Assembly: GCF_025465945.1 (NCBI RefSeq)
Contig: NZ_JANLNW010000052.1
Span: 284,075-348,074 of the forward strand
DNA from: Pseudomonas sp. 6D_7.1_Bac1
Lineage (GTDB): Bacteria > Pseudomonadota > Gammaproteobacteria > Pseudomonadales > Pseudomonadaceae
Direction: 5' to 3'
DNA: 64,000 nucleotides
The notes under the pieces are model-generated. The model did no database searches. It saw nothing but the letters and a program-made list of their open reading frames with translations, and was not told the origin of the DNA. The position numbers and the translations under genes were made by a program. Shown one piece after another: positions 47,080 through 55,873 of the stretch (position 1 is the first letter of the stretch; every line of letters begins with the position of its first letter).

Positions 47080-47565
47080 TCAGATAATGAGCTGCAGGCT
47101 TTCAAGCGCGCGGGACGGATTGAGCAGAAGGACTTTTTTACTTTTGATTTTCCAGCGCCCGTCGATGCATTGCAGTTGATGCTCCACGGTGACCGGGTAG
47201 TGCCACTCACTGTCGCCACGGGCTTCGCAGTACAACATCGAGGTGTGGCTGACCGCTGTCAGTTGTTCCGGGTCCAGTTCGACCCAGGGCCGCTGGGCAA
47301 TGTGCTGGCAGCGGCTTTTGGGTTGCTGTGAAAAATTGCGCGCATTGGCCAGGCGATTGATGCGCAGCGTGGTCAGGAAACGGTCTTCGTACAGCAGCGA
47401 CGACTCCCGCAGCGGGCAGGTCTGTTCTCGCGTCAGGGGAATCCAGTAGGTGTAGTCCTCGCACAACAATTGCTGCCAGGCGTCGAAGTCCTGGCGATCC
47501 AGCAGTCTGATTTCTTCATAGATCAGGTTTTCGATGGCCAGGTTACTCATGTGCTGAAATTCCAT
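47080..47565 (-). CDS. Aromatic-ring-hydroxylating dioxygenase beta subunit
   Basis: A 161-residue NTF2-fold small subunit of a Rieske oxygenase. LIYEEIRLLDRQDFDAWQQL and EDYTYWIPLTRE near the N-terminus, and the RWKIKSKKVLLLN segment near the end, match the family. It stabilises the alpha3beta3 hexamer. Its start overlaps the alpha-subunit gene by 23 bp, ensuring coupled translation. AGGACC precedes the ATG at 47565. It is IacD-like by position and type, but identity is not claimed. Confidence 0.9.
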   Translation of the reverse strand: MEFQHMSNLAIENLIYEEIRLLDRQDFDAWQQLLCEDYTYWIPLTREQTCPLRESSLLYEDRFLTTLRINRLANARNFSQQPKSRCQHIAQRPWVELDPEQLTAVSHTSMLYCEARGDSEWHYPVTVEHQLQCIDGRWKIKSKKVLLLNPSRALESLQLII

Positions 47566-48847
47566 CGTGGTCCTGCATCAGGTGCTGCCAGGTGTTGTAG
47601 AAGTTGCGCATGGCCCGCTCGCTGGTGCCGGACACCACCCGGGTCTGCTCATGGGATTCGCCGGGTTCATAGAGGCGGGCAACGTTGACCCAGTCGTTGG
47701 CCTGGCTGCGCAGTCCTTCGGTGGCGCGCTCGTACATTTCCACATCATCGTGGGCGACCATCGAACACGGCGAGTTGATCAGGTTGTTGTACTGCACGGT
47801 TCTTTCCAGCAACTGTTCAGGCGCACCCACCAGCTCGAAAATCCACGATTCGACCACCGTCTCGGTGGCGGACACCGGGCGAATGACCCGCAAGGTCTGG
47901 ATCGGCCCCTTGACCATCAGGTTGGGGAAATAGACCGTGTTGTGCCGGGTGTCATCGAGAATCGCCGCGGCCTGGGTCTCACCGTAGCTTTGCACCATCA
48001 GCTCCCAGTAGCCGGGGATGCTGGAATAGGCCTTGTGGATCGAGTTGCTGACACCGGTGTGGCCGTGCCCGTTGGGCCAGGTACGGATGCCCATGGCACT
48101 GAAGAAGTCGTAGGAGGCCATGAACGGCGAGAACAGCTCGACCGCCATCGGTGGCGTTCCGGTGTTGCCGGTTTCTTTCCAGAGACGGATCGCTTCGCCG
48201 GCGGATGACTCATGGGCGACCATGGGGTGGCAGGTGTCGGTCTGGTTGTCGACCACCATCTTCCAGTTGCAGCGATGACGATGCAGCAGCGGTTGACCGA
48301 TGGCGCGCAACTGCCCCTGGGGCGAACGCATGACCATGTTGTCCAGGGTCGACAAGGATTCACCGAAGAACTCGGTAAAGTCGACACCGATTTCCGTCAG
48401 GCGAACAAACACGAAGCCGCGATAGTTCTCGGTTGCCGCGACCGGCCGCATGCCCTTGTGGGCGGTGCAACTGTCGAGGTCGCAGTCGTCGTATTCCTTT
48501 TTCACCGGAATGCTGAGCAACTGTCCATCGGTCTTGAAGGTCCAGGCGTGGTACGGGCAGCGGATGAAACGGCCGACGTTGCCGCGCGGTTCGGCCAGGA
48601 CTTTCACGCCCTTGTGCGGGCAGCGATTGTGCAGGACGATGATCTCGCCGTTTTTCTGCCGCACCATGGCCAGGGGTTGTCCGGCGAGGGTGCCGGTGAA
48701 GAAGTCGCCGGTCTGGGGTATCAGGCTTTCGTGACCCAGGTAGCACCAGCTGGCGGCAAATATCTTGAGTTGTTCTTGTTCGAAAATAGACGGATCGAGG
48801 AAGAGTGCCTTGTGCACTTCCTTGCCGTTGAAGTAGTTGTCCAACAC
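47543..48847 (-). CDS. Rieske non-heme iron oxygenase alpha subunit
   Basis: A 434-residue terminal oxygenase subunit. The Rieske [2Fe-2S] ligands are Cys76 and His78 (CPHKG) and Cys97 and His100 (CPYHAW). In the catalytic domain Asp204, His207 and His212 (DTCHPMVAH) are the bridging aspartate and iron histidines, and an Asp in MVAHDDVEMYE (near residue 367) would complete the iron site. All key residues are intact. With the beta subunit and the VanB-type reductase it would hydroxylate an aromatic ring. Context points to an indole such as indole-3-acetate, comparable to IacC, but the substrate is inferred. Confidence 0.93.
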   Translation of the reverse strand: MLDNYFNGKEVHKALFLDPSIFEQEQLKIFAASWCYLGHESLIPQTGDFFTGTLAGQPLAMVRQKNGEIIVLHNRCPHKGVKVLAEPRGNVGRFIRCPYHAWTFKTDGQLLSIPVKKEYDDCDLDSCTAHKGMRPVAATENYRGFVFVRLTEIGVDFTEFFGESLSTLDNMVMRSPQGQLRAIGQPLLHRHRCNWKMVVDNQTDTCHPMVAHESSAGEAIRLWKETGNTGTPPMAVELFSPFMASYDFFSAMGIRTWPNGHGHTGVSNSIHKAYSSIPGYWELMVQSYGETQAAAILDDTRHNTVYFPNLMVKGPIQTLRVIRPVSATETVVESWIFELVGAPEQLLERTVQYNNLINSPCSMVAHDDVEMYERATEGLRSQANDWVNVARLYEPGESHEQTRVVSGTSERAMRNFYNTWQHLMQDHDGISAHE

Positions 48848-48857
48848 GGTTCTCTCT

Positions 48858-49805
48858 TTAGAGGGCGAGTTTCAGGCTCGGGCTCTTGGCCCGCGAGACG
48901 CAGGGATACATCCTGGCGCTGCAAGCGGCTTCCTTCGCACTCATGATGAAGTCGCGGTGCTCGACTTCACCTTCCAGCACATCCAGCGCGCAGACGCCGC
49001 ACTCGCCCCGACGGCAGTCGTAGAGCGGTTCCAGGCCGGCGGCTTCGAGCGCGTCGAGCAATGACTGGTCGGCATTCACCCGCAGCACCACGCCGGACTC
49101 GACCGCCTCGACGTCAAACCCTGAATCGTGGGCGTCTCGCTCGGTGTTAAACACTTCGAAGTGAATACGTTCACGCGCCAGTCCCAGGGTCTCGGCGTGG
49201 CTGAAGACCTCGTTGAGCATCCCTTGAGGGCCGCAGACGTAGAGCCGGTCATGGGGCTGCAACCGATCAAGCACCGCAGACACGCTGGGGCGTCCTTCGG
49301 GTTGGGCGGAATAGTGAAACGTCACGCGGTCCTGGAGCAGGTTGCGCATTTCCCCGGCATAGGCGGCTTGCGCTTCGCACTTGGCAAAGTAGTGCAAGTG
49401 AACGGGGCGCCCCAGGGTGTTCAGGTGCCCGAGAATGCCCGTCAGCGGTGTAATACCGATGCCGCCGGCAATGGCGATATCAGTGCCGTCGTCCTTGCCT
49501 GGGGCATAGGTGAACGCGTTGAACGGCCCGTCGAGCCTGACGCTGTCACCCGCCGCCAGGCCGCGGATGTAACCGCTGCTGGCGGAGTCATCGCCGAGGC
49601 GAATGGCAAATACATGGCTGTCTGCCGACAGGTTGTGTTCGTTCAACTGGACGGTGGAGTAGTGCCGCCATTGATCGAGTCCAGGAATCCACCACTTGAA
49701 ATGGGCGCCGGCGGCCGGGGTACCCTGGCCTGCGGTGTGTGCGGTGACAGTGATTTCCTTGATGTTCTGCGAGAGCATCCGGCACTGGGTAATCTGGTAA
49801 TTCAT
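48858..49805 (-). CDS. VanB-type oxidoreductase (FMN/NAD plus C-terminal 2Fe-2S)
   Basis: A 315-residue electron-transfer protein. The flavin site is WRHYSTVQ, the NAD site GGIGITPLTGIL, and VCGPQGM follows. The C-terminal plant-type ferredoxin domain has CRRGECGVC and a last Cys in MYPCVSRA. It would pass electrons from NAD(P)H directly to the Rieske oxygenase encoded 10 bp downstream. This domain order is that of phthalate dioxygenase reductase and VanB, and also of IacF. Pairing it with an alpha/beta oxygenase and no separate ferredoxin is less common. Confidence 0.9.
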   Translation of the reverse strand: MNYQITQCRMLSQNIKEITVTAHTAGQGTPAAGAHFKWWIPGLDQWRHYSTVQLNEHNLSADSHVFAIRLGDDSASSGYIRGLAAGDSVRLDGPFNAFTYAPGKDDGTDIAIAGGIGITPLTGILGHLNTLGRPVHLHYFAKCEAQAAYAGEMRNLLQDRVTFHYSAQPEGRPSVSAVLDRLQPHDRLYVCGPQGMLNEVFSHAETLGLARERIHFEVFNTERDAHDSGFDVEAVESGVVLRVNADQSLLDALEAAGLEPLYDCRRGECGVCALDVLEGEVEHRDFIMSAKEAACSARMYPCVSRAKSPSLKLAL

Positions 49806-49818
49806 GTGCAGCTCGCCT

Positions 49819-50220
49819 TTAGCTTAACGGTGTTTCGTGCAGGTAAAGCCACTGGGCCGAGTGCTCGTCGATGCGAATCACCACCACCGAGAGACGCGAT
49901 GTTTCCTGCTGGTTCAGCCGGTGGGTTTCCTTGTAGCGGATCGCCGCGCTGTGGCCTTCCTGCCAGATGGTCAGCATGTCGCTGATACCAATCTCCAGGC
50001 CTGCCCGCGCACCGACGGCGCCACGGAACATCTGCTCGACCTGAGCGCGATTGACGATGGCGCCAGAGGTCGTGACCATGCTGAAATTCTCGGCGAAGGC
50101 GGGCATCAGTTCGTCGATCCTGGCGGCACCGTCACCCTGGTGATTGGTGAAAATGGCGTGGATCAGGTCGTGGATCGCGTGGATGCTGTGCTGTGCCTGT
50201 TCAACTATTTTGTTGTGCAT
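49819..50220 (-). CDS. NTF2/SnoaL-like protein
   Basis: A 133-residue protein with the cone-shaped NTF2-like fold (helical start HAIHDLIHAIF, then RIDELMPAFAENFSMVTTSGA, and a final beta-strand region RLSVVVIRIDEHSAQWLYLH). Small proteins of this fold act as isomerases, hydrolases or binding proteins. The iac auxin-degradation cluster also has one (IacI), which fits the context. It overlaps the MFS gene by 20 bp and precedes the reductase by 13 bp, so it belongs to the operon. No catalytic residue can be assigned. Confidence 0.78.
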   Translation of the reverse strand: MHNKIVEQAQHSIHAIHDLIHAIFTNHQGDGAARIDELMPAFAENFSMVTTSGAIVNRAQVEQMFRGAVGARAGLEIGISDMLTIWQEGHSAAIRYKETHRLNQQETSRLSVVVIRIDEHSAQWLYLHETPLS

Positions 50221-51568
50221 GACGTTCCTTTTGAGTGTTGAGGTTGCTCATCTGCAACAGGGGAAACAATCCGATCAAGGCGGCAATGGCGAAGGTCAGG
50301 TGGTAGGCCTGGGTCGATTCAAGGTGCTTGAGCAGCAGGTTGTAGATCATCAGAAACAGCGCGGCACCGATGCTGAAGGACATCTGCCGGTTGATGTTCC
50401 AGATCACGCTGCCCTTGTGGGTGGCGTCGCCTTCGAAGTCCAGGAGCGAGGTGGTCTGCGCCGTGTTGGCGCCAATGCCGCCGCCGATACCCATCAGGCA
50501 GTAAGCAATGATGATGACCGGCAGGTCCGACGGGCTGTTCACCAGGTACAGCGTGGCGATGCCGGCGCTGTGCAGCAACATGCCCAGGGTGAACAGATAC
50601 CTTGCGCCCAACCGGTTGTAGACCCGGCCGCAAATCAGCATGGCGATGAAGGCGCCGAGGGCGTAGAGAATCATGAACATGCCGGTCAGTTGCGCGCTGA
50701 ACTTCAGGCTGTTTTGCAGGTAGAAAATATTGAGCAGGTTGACCCCGGTGAATACCCCGGGAATGGCGTAATAGATAAAGATCGAGGTGCTGAGCTTCTT
50801 GCTCTTGAGCAGACTCAGTTCAACGATGGCGTTCTTGCTGCGGCGATAGTGCAGCAGGTACAGCAGGATAAAGGTGACGCCCGCCGTGAGGCAGATTAGC
50901 GCCGCCATGGCCGGGTAATCGCCGCCGTACAGTGACATGCCCATCAACACGCAGCCCAGCGCCGCGCTCACCAGCAGCAGCCCCTTGATGTCGGGCCTAG
51001 CGAGGTCGACAGGGCGTTCTTCCTTGATCCACAGCCAGGACAGACCGGCGGCGATCAACGAGAACGGGATGTTGCAGTAGAACACCCAGCGCCAGGAACT
51101 GGTGTCGACGATGACACCGCCGATGGTGGGGGAGATGGCCGGTGCGATCAGGGCCACAGCCATCACCAGCGTGGAAATTTTCGCCCGCTGGTCTCCCTTG
51201 AACAGGTTGAAGGTCAAGGCCTGGCCCACGGGAATCAGCAAGCCGCCTCCGATGCCCTGGACGAAACGCCAACCCACCAGTTCATGGAAGCTGCTTGCCA
51301 TGCCGCACAACCCGACGGCGACACTGAACACCAGCATCGAGGCGGTGAGAATTTCCCGGCTGCCAAATCGTTCGGCCAGCCAGGTGCTGATCGGAATGAT
51401 CAGGGTCAGGCCGAGAATATAGGCATTGGCCACCCAGGCCACGGAGGACGTCGAGACGTGCATGTCATCAGCAATACTCGGCAATGCCACCGCCGACATG
51501 AATATATTGACGCAGTCGATAAAGAACCCGATGAGGAATATAAGAGCCACTTTGTAGCGATAAGTCAT
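50201..51568 (-). CDS. MFS transporter, DHA2 (14-helix) type
   Basis: A 455-residue major facilitator protein. The opening FIDCVNIFMSAVALPSIADD and STSSVAWVANAYILGL are the hallmarks of DHA2 drug:H+ antiporters, and GWRFVQGIGGGLLIPVGQAL is motif C-like. It is the first gene of the eight-gene minus-strand operon, so it may export the pathway product or a toxic indole intermediate. GGGAGATCAT forms its ribosome site and lies inside a palindrome at 51568-51595. The LysR gene diverges 90 bp away. Confidence 0.88.
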   Translation of the reverse strand: MTYRYKVALIFLIGFFIDCVNIFMSAVALPSIADDMHVSTSSVAWVANAYILGLTLIIPISTWLAERFGSREILTASMLVFSVAVGLCGMASSFHELVGWRFVQGIGGGLLIPVGQALTFNLFKGDQRAKISTLVMAVALIAPAISPTIGGVIVDTSSWRWVFYCNIPFSLIAAGLSWLWIKEERPVDLARPDIKGLLLVSAALGCVLMGMSLYGGDYPAMAALICLTAGVTFILLYLLHYRRSKNAIVELSLLKSKKLSTSIFIYYAIPGVFTGVNLLNIFYLQNSLKFSAQLTGMFMILYALGAFIAMLICGRVYNRLGARYLFTLGMLLHSAGIATLYLVNSPSDLPVIIIAYCLMGIGGGIGANTAQTTSLLDFEGDATHKGSVIWNINRQMSFSIGAALFLMIYNLLLKHLESTQAYHLTFAIAALIGLFPLLQMSNLNTQKERHAQQNS

Positions 51569-51595
51569 ATGATCTCCCTTTTGGCGGGGATCATA
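51568..51595. promoter_or_regulatory. Palindrome over the operon ribosome site
   Basis: TATGATC and GATCATA are inverted repeats, extended by CCC and GGG towards the centre. The dyad lies in the 90-bp gap between the MFS and LysR starts and includes the Shine-Dalgarno of the MFS gene. It may be an operator or a translation-blocking hairpin. Confidence 0.45.
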
Positions 51596-51658
51596 GGAGC
51601 GATAGACCGAAAGTGTCGATACGCCTATACTTGAAACATTGTTTGATGGAATTTAACA

Positions 51659-52558
51659 ATGAGTTATAACATGCACACCCATCTTAACCGCGTCCAGACA
51701 TTTCTTGCGGTTGTCGACTTCGGCTCCTACACCAAGGCTGCCAACTACCTGTGCATCAGCAAAGCCATGGCCAGCCTTCATGTCAAGGCGCTGGAGGAAG
51801 TTCTTTCAGTAACCCTGCTGATCCGTAATACCCGAAACATTGCCCTGACAGAAGTAGGGCAGAACTTTTACGATGAGTTCAAGGGCATTGTCGCGACTAT
51901 CGATAACGCCTTTGAAAATGTAGTGCAGGGGCATAATCGTATTTCCGGGAAGTTGCGATTCAGCTCAACTAGCGAGTACGGCGAAAAGTACATTCTTCCG
52001 ATAATATCCAGGTTTACCGAGCGCTATCCCGAAATACGCTTGAGTTACAGCTTTAACTCTTCGCTCAATGATCTGGTTGCAGAAAAACTCGATCTGGTTA
52101 TTCGTCTGGGCAATCTGGCGGACTCGGCGTTCAAGAGCCGCAAGCTGGCGGACTATGAAATCGTGCTGGTGGCGACCGAGGCGTTTCTCAAGCGTTGGCC
52201 GGTGCTCGAACCCCAGGACCTGAACGCAGTGCCCTGGATCGCCAACAGCAATTTGCAAGGGCCGACCAACTGGATCCTGCGTCATCGGTTCAAGGGTGAG
52301 GTCGAGGTCACGGGACCGAATCACTTCGAGTCCAACTCATCCACCGCCATTCGCGCCATGACCTTGTCGTCCCTCGGTGTCTCGGTGCTTCCCGTCTGGG
52401 TAGTGGACGACGATATTGCCAACGGCAGGCTGGTCCAGCTGCTGCCCGATTACACCCTGCCGTCGCAGTCGGTCAATGTGGTATTCCCCAACAGCCCGCA
52501 CCTGCCGCACAAGTCGCGGGCGTTCATCGATTTTCTGCTGTTGCACCTGGGATCGTAA
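51659..52558 (+). CDS. LysR-family regulator of the tryptophan-oxidation-like cluster
   Basis: A 299-residue LysR protein. The N-terminal helix-turn-helix contains YTKAANYLCISKAMASLHVKA (residues about 26-46), and the effector domain contains RISGKLRFSSTSEYGEKYILP and DLVIRLGNLADSAFKSRKL. It is divergent from the eight-gene operon and very probably its regulator. The iac clusters known to me use a MarR-type repressor, so the control here differs. It is AT-richer at its 5' end than neighbouring genes. Confidence 0.88.
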   Translation: MSYNMHTHLNRVQTFLAVVDFGSYTKAANYLCISKAMASLHVKALEEVLSVTLLIRNTRNIALTEVGQNFYDEFKGIVATIDNAFENVVQGHNRISGKLRFSSTSEYGEKYILPIISRFTERYPEIRLSYSFNSSLNDLVAEKLDLVIRLGNLADSAFKSRKLADYEIVLVATEAFLKRWPVLEPQDLNAVPWIANSNLQGPTNWILRHRFKGEVEVTGPNHFESNSSTAIRAMTLSSLGVSVLPVWVVDDDIANGRLVQLLPDYTLPSQSVNVVFPNSPHLPHKSRAFIDFLLLHLGS

Positions 52559-52654
52559 CGTGCGGCAGGGGGCTATTCCGGCTCGCCGAGGGATGGGGGA
52601 TACTCGGCGGGTCGCAGGGCAACAATCGCTGCGCAACAACCGTCGGGGAACAGG

Positions 52655-53779
52655 ATGCCGTTACACGTATTGGACAGTCTGTCTGCCATTGCACCTCAAG
52701 AGTGGGATGCGCTGGTGCCCGAGACTCAGCCGTTTCTGCGTCACGCTTTTCTGGGCACGCTGGAAGACAGTGGCAGCCTGGGGTCGCAGTCTGGCTGGCA
52801 GCCGGAGCATCTGCTGCACATCGAAGACGGTCGGCTGCTCGCGGCATTGCCGAGCTATCGCAAATGGCACTCCTACGGCGAATACGTGTTCGACCATGCC
52901 TGGGCCGATGCCTGTGAGCGTGCCGGGATCGATTACTACCCCAAGCTGCTGACAGCGGTGCCCTTCAGCCCGGTCAGCGGGCCACGTTTGTTGGCAGCCA
53001 CCGTGCAGGACGGTTTCGAACTGCTGAACAGCGTGCCGGGTTATCTGGAAATTGAAGGGCTCTCCAGCGCCCATATCAACTTTACCGACGCCTTCACCGA
53101 TGCCGCATTGGCAGAGCAACCCGGCTGGTTGCAACGGATCGGCTGCCAGTACCACTGGCAGAATCGTGGTTATCGGGATTTTCAGGACTTCCTCGACGCA
53201 CTCAGTTCTCGCAAGCGCAAGCAGATGCGCAAGGAACGTGAGCAAGTGGCGGGACTGGGGATTGAGTTCGAGTGGCTTGAGGGCCATCAACTCGATCAGG
53301 CCCAGTGGGATTTCGTCTACGCCTGCTATGCCAATACCTACGCGGTGCGTCGCCAGTCGCCCTACCTGACACGGGAGTTTTTCAGTCTGTTGGCCGAACG
53401 CATGCCCGAAACGATTCGGGTGGTGCTGGCCAGGCAAGGCTCACGTCCGGTGGCGATGGCGTTCAGCCTGCTGGGGGGCGACAGTTTTTATGGTCGCTAT
53501 TGGGGATGTCTGGCGGAGTTTGATCGTCTGCATTTCGAGACCTGTTTCTATCAGGGCATCGATTACGCCATCGCCCATGGCGTGCAGCGCTTTGATGCCG
53601 GTGCTCAGGGCGAGCACAAACTGATTCGCGGTTTTGAACCGGTGATCACCCATTCCTGGCACTACTTGCGTCATCCAGGATTGAAAGCGGCCGTGAAGGA
53701 TTTTCTTGAGCGCGAACGTGTGGGTGTCATGGGGTATGCAGAAGAGGCGAAGACCGCCTTGCCCTACCGGCAAGGCTGA
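52655..53779 (+). CDS. DUF482/GNAT-fold protein (peptidogalycan-biosynthesis annotation)
   Basis: A 374-residue protein of the DUF482 family, distantly related to FemABX and GNAT acyltransferases. Typical segments are FLRHAFLGTLEDSGS, AVPFSPVSGPRLL, SSRKRKQMRKEREQVAG and FETCFYQGIDYAIAHGVQRFDAGAQGEHKL, the last being a strongly conserved family motif. Function is unproven. The gene is monocistronic and followed by a REPIN. Confidence 0.85.
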   Translation: MPLHVLDSLSAIAPQEWDALVPETQPFLRHAFLGTLEDSGSLGSQSGWQPEHLLHIEDGRLLAALPSYRKWHSYGEYVFDHAWADACERAGIDYYPKLLTAVPFSPVSGPRLLAATVQDGFELLNSVPGYLEIEGLSSAHINFTDAFTDAALAEQPGWLQRIGCQYHWQNRGYRDFQDFLDALSSRKRKQMRKEREQVAGLGIEFEWLEGHQLDQAQWDFVYACYANTYAVRRQSPYLTREFFSLLAERMPETIRVVLARQGSRPVAMAFSLLGGDSFYGRYWGCLAEFDRLHFETCFYQGIDYAIAHGVQRFDAGAQGEHKLIRGFEPVITHSWHYLRHPGLKAAVKDFLERERVGVMGYAEEAKTALPYRQG

Positions 53780-53822
53780 GGTTAGAGCGCTCTGGTGGTT
53801 TTTTTGAGCTGATGGAGGCACT

Positions 53823-53943
53823 CGTGGCGAGGGAGCTTGCTCCCGCTGGACAGCGAAGCTGTCCCAATGCAGGCGGCGGCGTTGTGGCAGGCCGGAATCT
53901 GCGGCCGCTTCGCGCCCGAGCGGGAGCAAGCTCCCTCGCCACA
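53823..53943. repeat. REPIN, GTGGCGAGGGAGC family
   Basis: GTGGCGAGGGAGCTTGCTCC from 53824 and the inverse GCGGGAGCAAGCTCCCTCGC to about 53943. It lies between convergent genes. Confidence 0.88.
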
Positions 53944-53953
53944 GAAAGACTCC

Positions 53954-55786
53954 TCAATCGATCCCGACAAACCCACCGGTCTGGTGCTGCCACAACCGCG
54001 CATACAACCCGCCATGGGCCAGGAGTTCGGCATGGCTGCCGCTCTCGGCGATCCGGCCTTTTTCCAGGACTACCAGACGATCCATCCGCGCGATGGTCGA
54101 AAGCCGGTGAGCGATAGCGATCACGGTCTTGCCCTGCATCAAGGTTTCCAGGCTTTCCTGAATCGCCGCTTCGACTTCCGAGTCCAGGGCCGAGGTGGCT
54201 TCGTCCATGATCAGGATTGGCGCGTCCTTGAGCAACACCCGGGCGATGGCGATCCGTTGGCGCTGGCCACCGGAGAGTTTCACCCCACGCTCACCGACGT
54301 GCGCATCGAAACCGGTGCGGCCTTCGGCGTCCGAGAGCAACGGGATGAATTCGTCGGCGCGGGCCTTGCAGACCGCCTCCCAGAGTTCTTCGTCGGTGGC
54401 GTCGGGTTTGCCGTAAAGCAGATTGTCACGAATCGAACGGTGCAGCAGTGAAGTGTCCTGGGTGATCATGCCGATCCGCTCGCGCAGACTTTCCTGGGCC
54501 ACGTTGGCGATATTCTGCCCGTCCACCAGAATCTGCCCGTCCTGCAGGTCGTAGAGGCGTAGCAACAGGTTGACCAGAGTCGATTTGCCAGCGCCTGAAG
54601 GGCCGATCAAGCCGATTTTTTCGCCGGGTTTGATGGTCAGGTTGAGGTCGCCGATGATTCCGCTTTTCTTGCCATAGTGAAACGCCACGTGCTCGAAACA
54701 CACTTCGCCACGGGCCACTTGCAGGCGCGGCGCAGGCTCGCGGTCGGTGACGCTGATCGGCTGGGCGATGGTTTGCAGACCGTCCTGGACCATGCCGATG
54801 TTTTCGAAGATGCCGTTGACCACCCACATGATCCAGCCCGACATGTTGACGATTCGGATCACCAGACCGGTGGCCAGGGCGATGGCGCCTACCGAGATCA
54901 GCGACTGGGTCCACAGCCACAGCGCCAGGCCCGTGGTGCCGACGATCAGTAGGCCGTTCATGCTGGTGATGACCACGTCCATGCTGGTGACCACACGGCC
55001 GGCCAGTTGGGATTTTTCGGTCTGCTCTTCAATCGCCTCACGGGCGTATTGCTGTTCGTAGTTGGTGTGGGCGAAGAGTTTCAGCGTGGTGATGTTGGTG
55101 TAGCCGTCGACGATCCGGCCCATGAGTTTGGAGCGTGCATCGGAAGACACCACCGAGCGCTCCTTGACCCGTGGCACGAAGTAGCACAGTGCGCCGATGT
55201 AGCAGGCGATCCAGGTCAATAGCGGAATCATCAGACGCCAGTCGGCTTCGGCGAACAGCACCAGCGAGCTGATCGCGTAGATCAGCACATGCCACAACGC
55301 GTCAACGGCCTGCACCGCGGAGTCGCGCAGGGAGTTGCCGGTCTGCATGATCCGTTGGGCGATGCGTCCGGCGAAGTCGTTCTGGAAAAAATTCAGGCTC
55401 TGTTTGAGCACGTAACTGTGGTTTTGCCAGCGAATCATGCTGGTCATGCCGGGGCTCAGGGTTTGATGCACCAGCAGGTCATGCAGGCCGACGAATACTG
55501 GCCGCAGAATCAGCGCGACCACCGCCATCCAGGCCAGCTCGACGCCGTGGACGTTGAAGAAGTCTGCATTCGGCGTGCCCTGGGCCAGGTCGATGATGCG
55601 GCTCAGGTAACTGAACAGCGCCACTTCGATCAACGCGCCGAACAGGCCGACGATCAACAGTGCGACAAAACTCGGCCACACCTGGCGCAGGTAGTAGGTA
55701 TAGAAGGGGAGAACACGGTTCGGCGGAGCCGCCGTCGGGGCGTCACGGAAAATATCGATCAGTTTTTCGAAACGACGATAAAGCAT
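53954..55786 (-). CDS. ABC exporter (fused membrane and ATPase domains)
   Basis: A 610-residue half-transporter. Six membrane segments occupy the first 320 residues (FVALLIVGLFGALIEVALF and others). The ATPase has Walker A GPSGAGKST, the signature LSGGQRQR, Walker B ILIMDEATSALD and the H-loop IAHRLST. It probably works as a homodimer exporting lipids, peptides or drugs. The ATG at 55786 with GGAGAA before it is the natural start; the upstream frame to 55858 lacks a ribosome site. Its stop is 11 bp from the REPIN. Confidence 0.92.
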   Translation of the reverse strand: MLYRRFEKLIDIFRDAPTAAPPNRVLPFYTYYLRQVWPSFVALLIVGLFGALIEVALFSYLSRIIDLAQGTPNADFFNVHGVELAWMAVVALILRPVFVGLHDLLVHQTLSPGMTSMIRWQNHSYVLKQSLNFFQNDFAGRIAQRIMQTGNSLRDSAVQAVDALWHVLIYAISSLVLFAEADWRLMIPLLTWIACYIGALCYFVPRVKERSVVSSDARSKLMGRIVDGYTNITTLKLFAHTNYEQQYAREAIEEQTEKSQLAGRVVTSMDVVITSMNGLLIVGTTGLALWLWTQSLISVGAIALATGLVIRIVNMSGWIMWVVNGIFENIGMVQDGLQTIAQPISVTDREPAPRLQVARGEVCFEHVAFHYGKKSGIIGDLNLTIKPGEKIGLIGPSGAGKSTLVNLLLRLYDLQDGQILVDGQNIANVAQESLRERIGMITQDTSLLHRSIRDNLLYGKPDATDEELWEAVCKARADEFIPLLSDAEGRTGFDAHVGERGVKLSGGQRQRIAIARVLLKDAPILIMDEATSALDSEVEAAIQESLETLMQGKTVIAIAHRLSTIARMDRLVVLEKGRIAESGSHAELLAHGGLYARLWQHQTGGFVGID

Positions 55787-55873
55787 TGGTTCTCCGCCCG
55801 CGCACGGGCTCTCCTTTAAGCGATGTGAGCCGCGCCTCTGCAAAGAAGCGCAGCTCAAGACTCCCTGTACAGC

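Noticed and set aside
45354..47219. The longer start for the tryptophan-monooxygenase-like gene
   Set aside because: The extra 52 residues run through the end of the beta-subunit gene and look unlike flavoprotein sequence; the TTG at 47063 gives the expected length and spacing.
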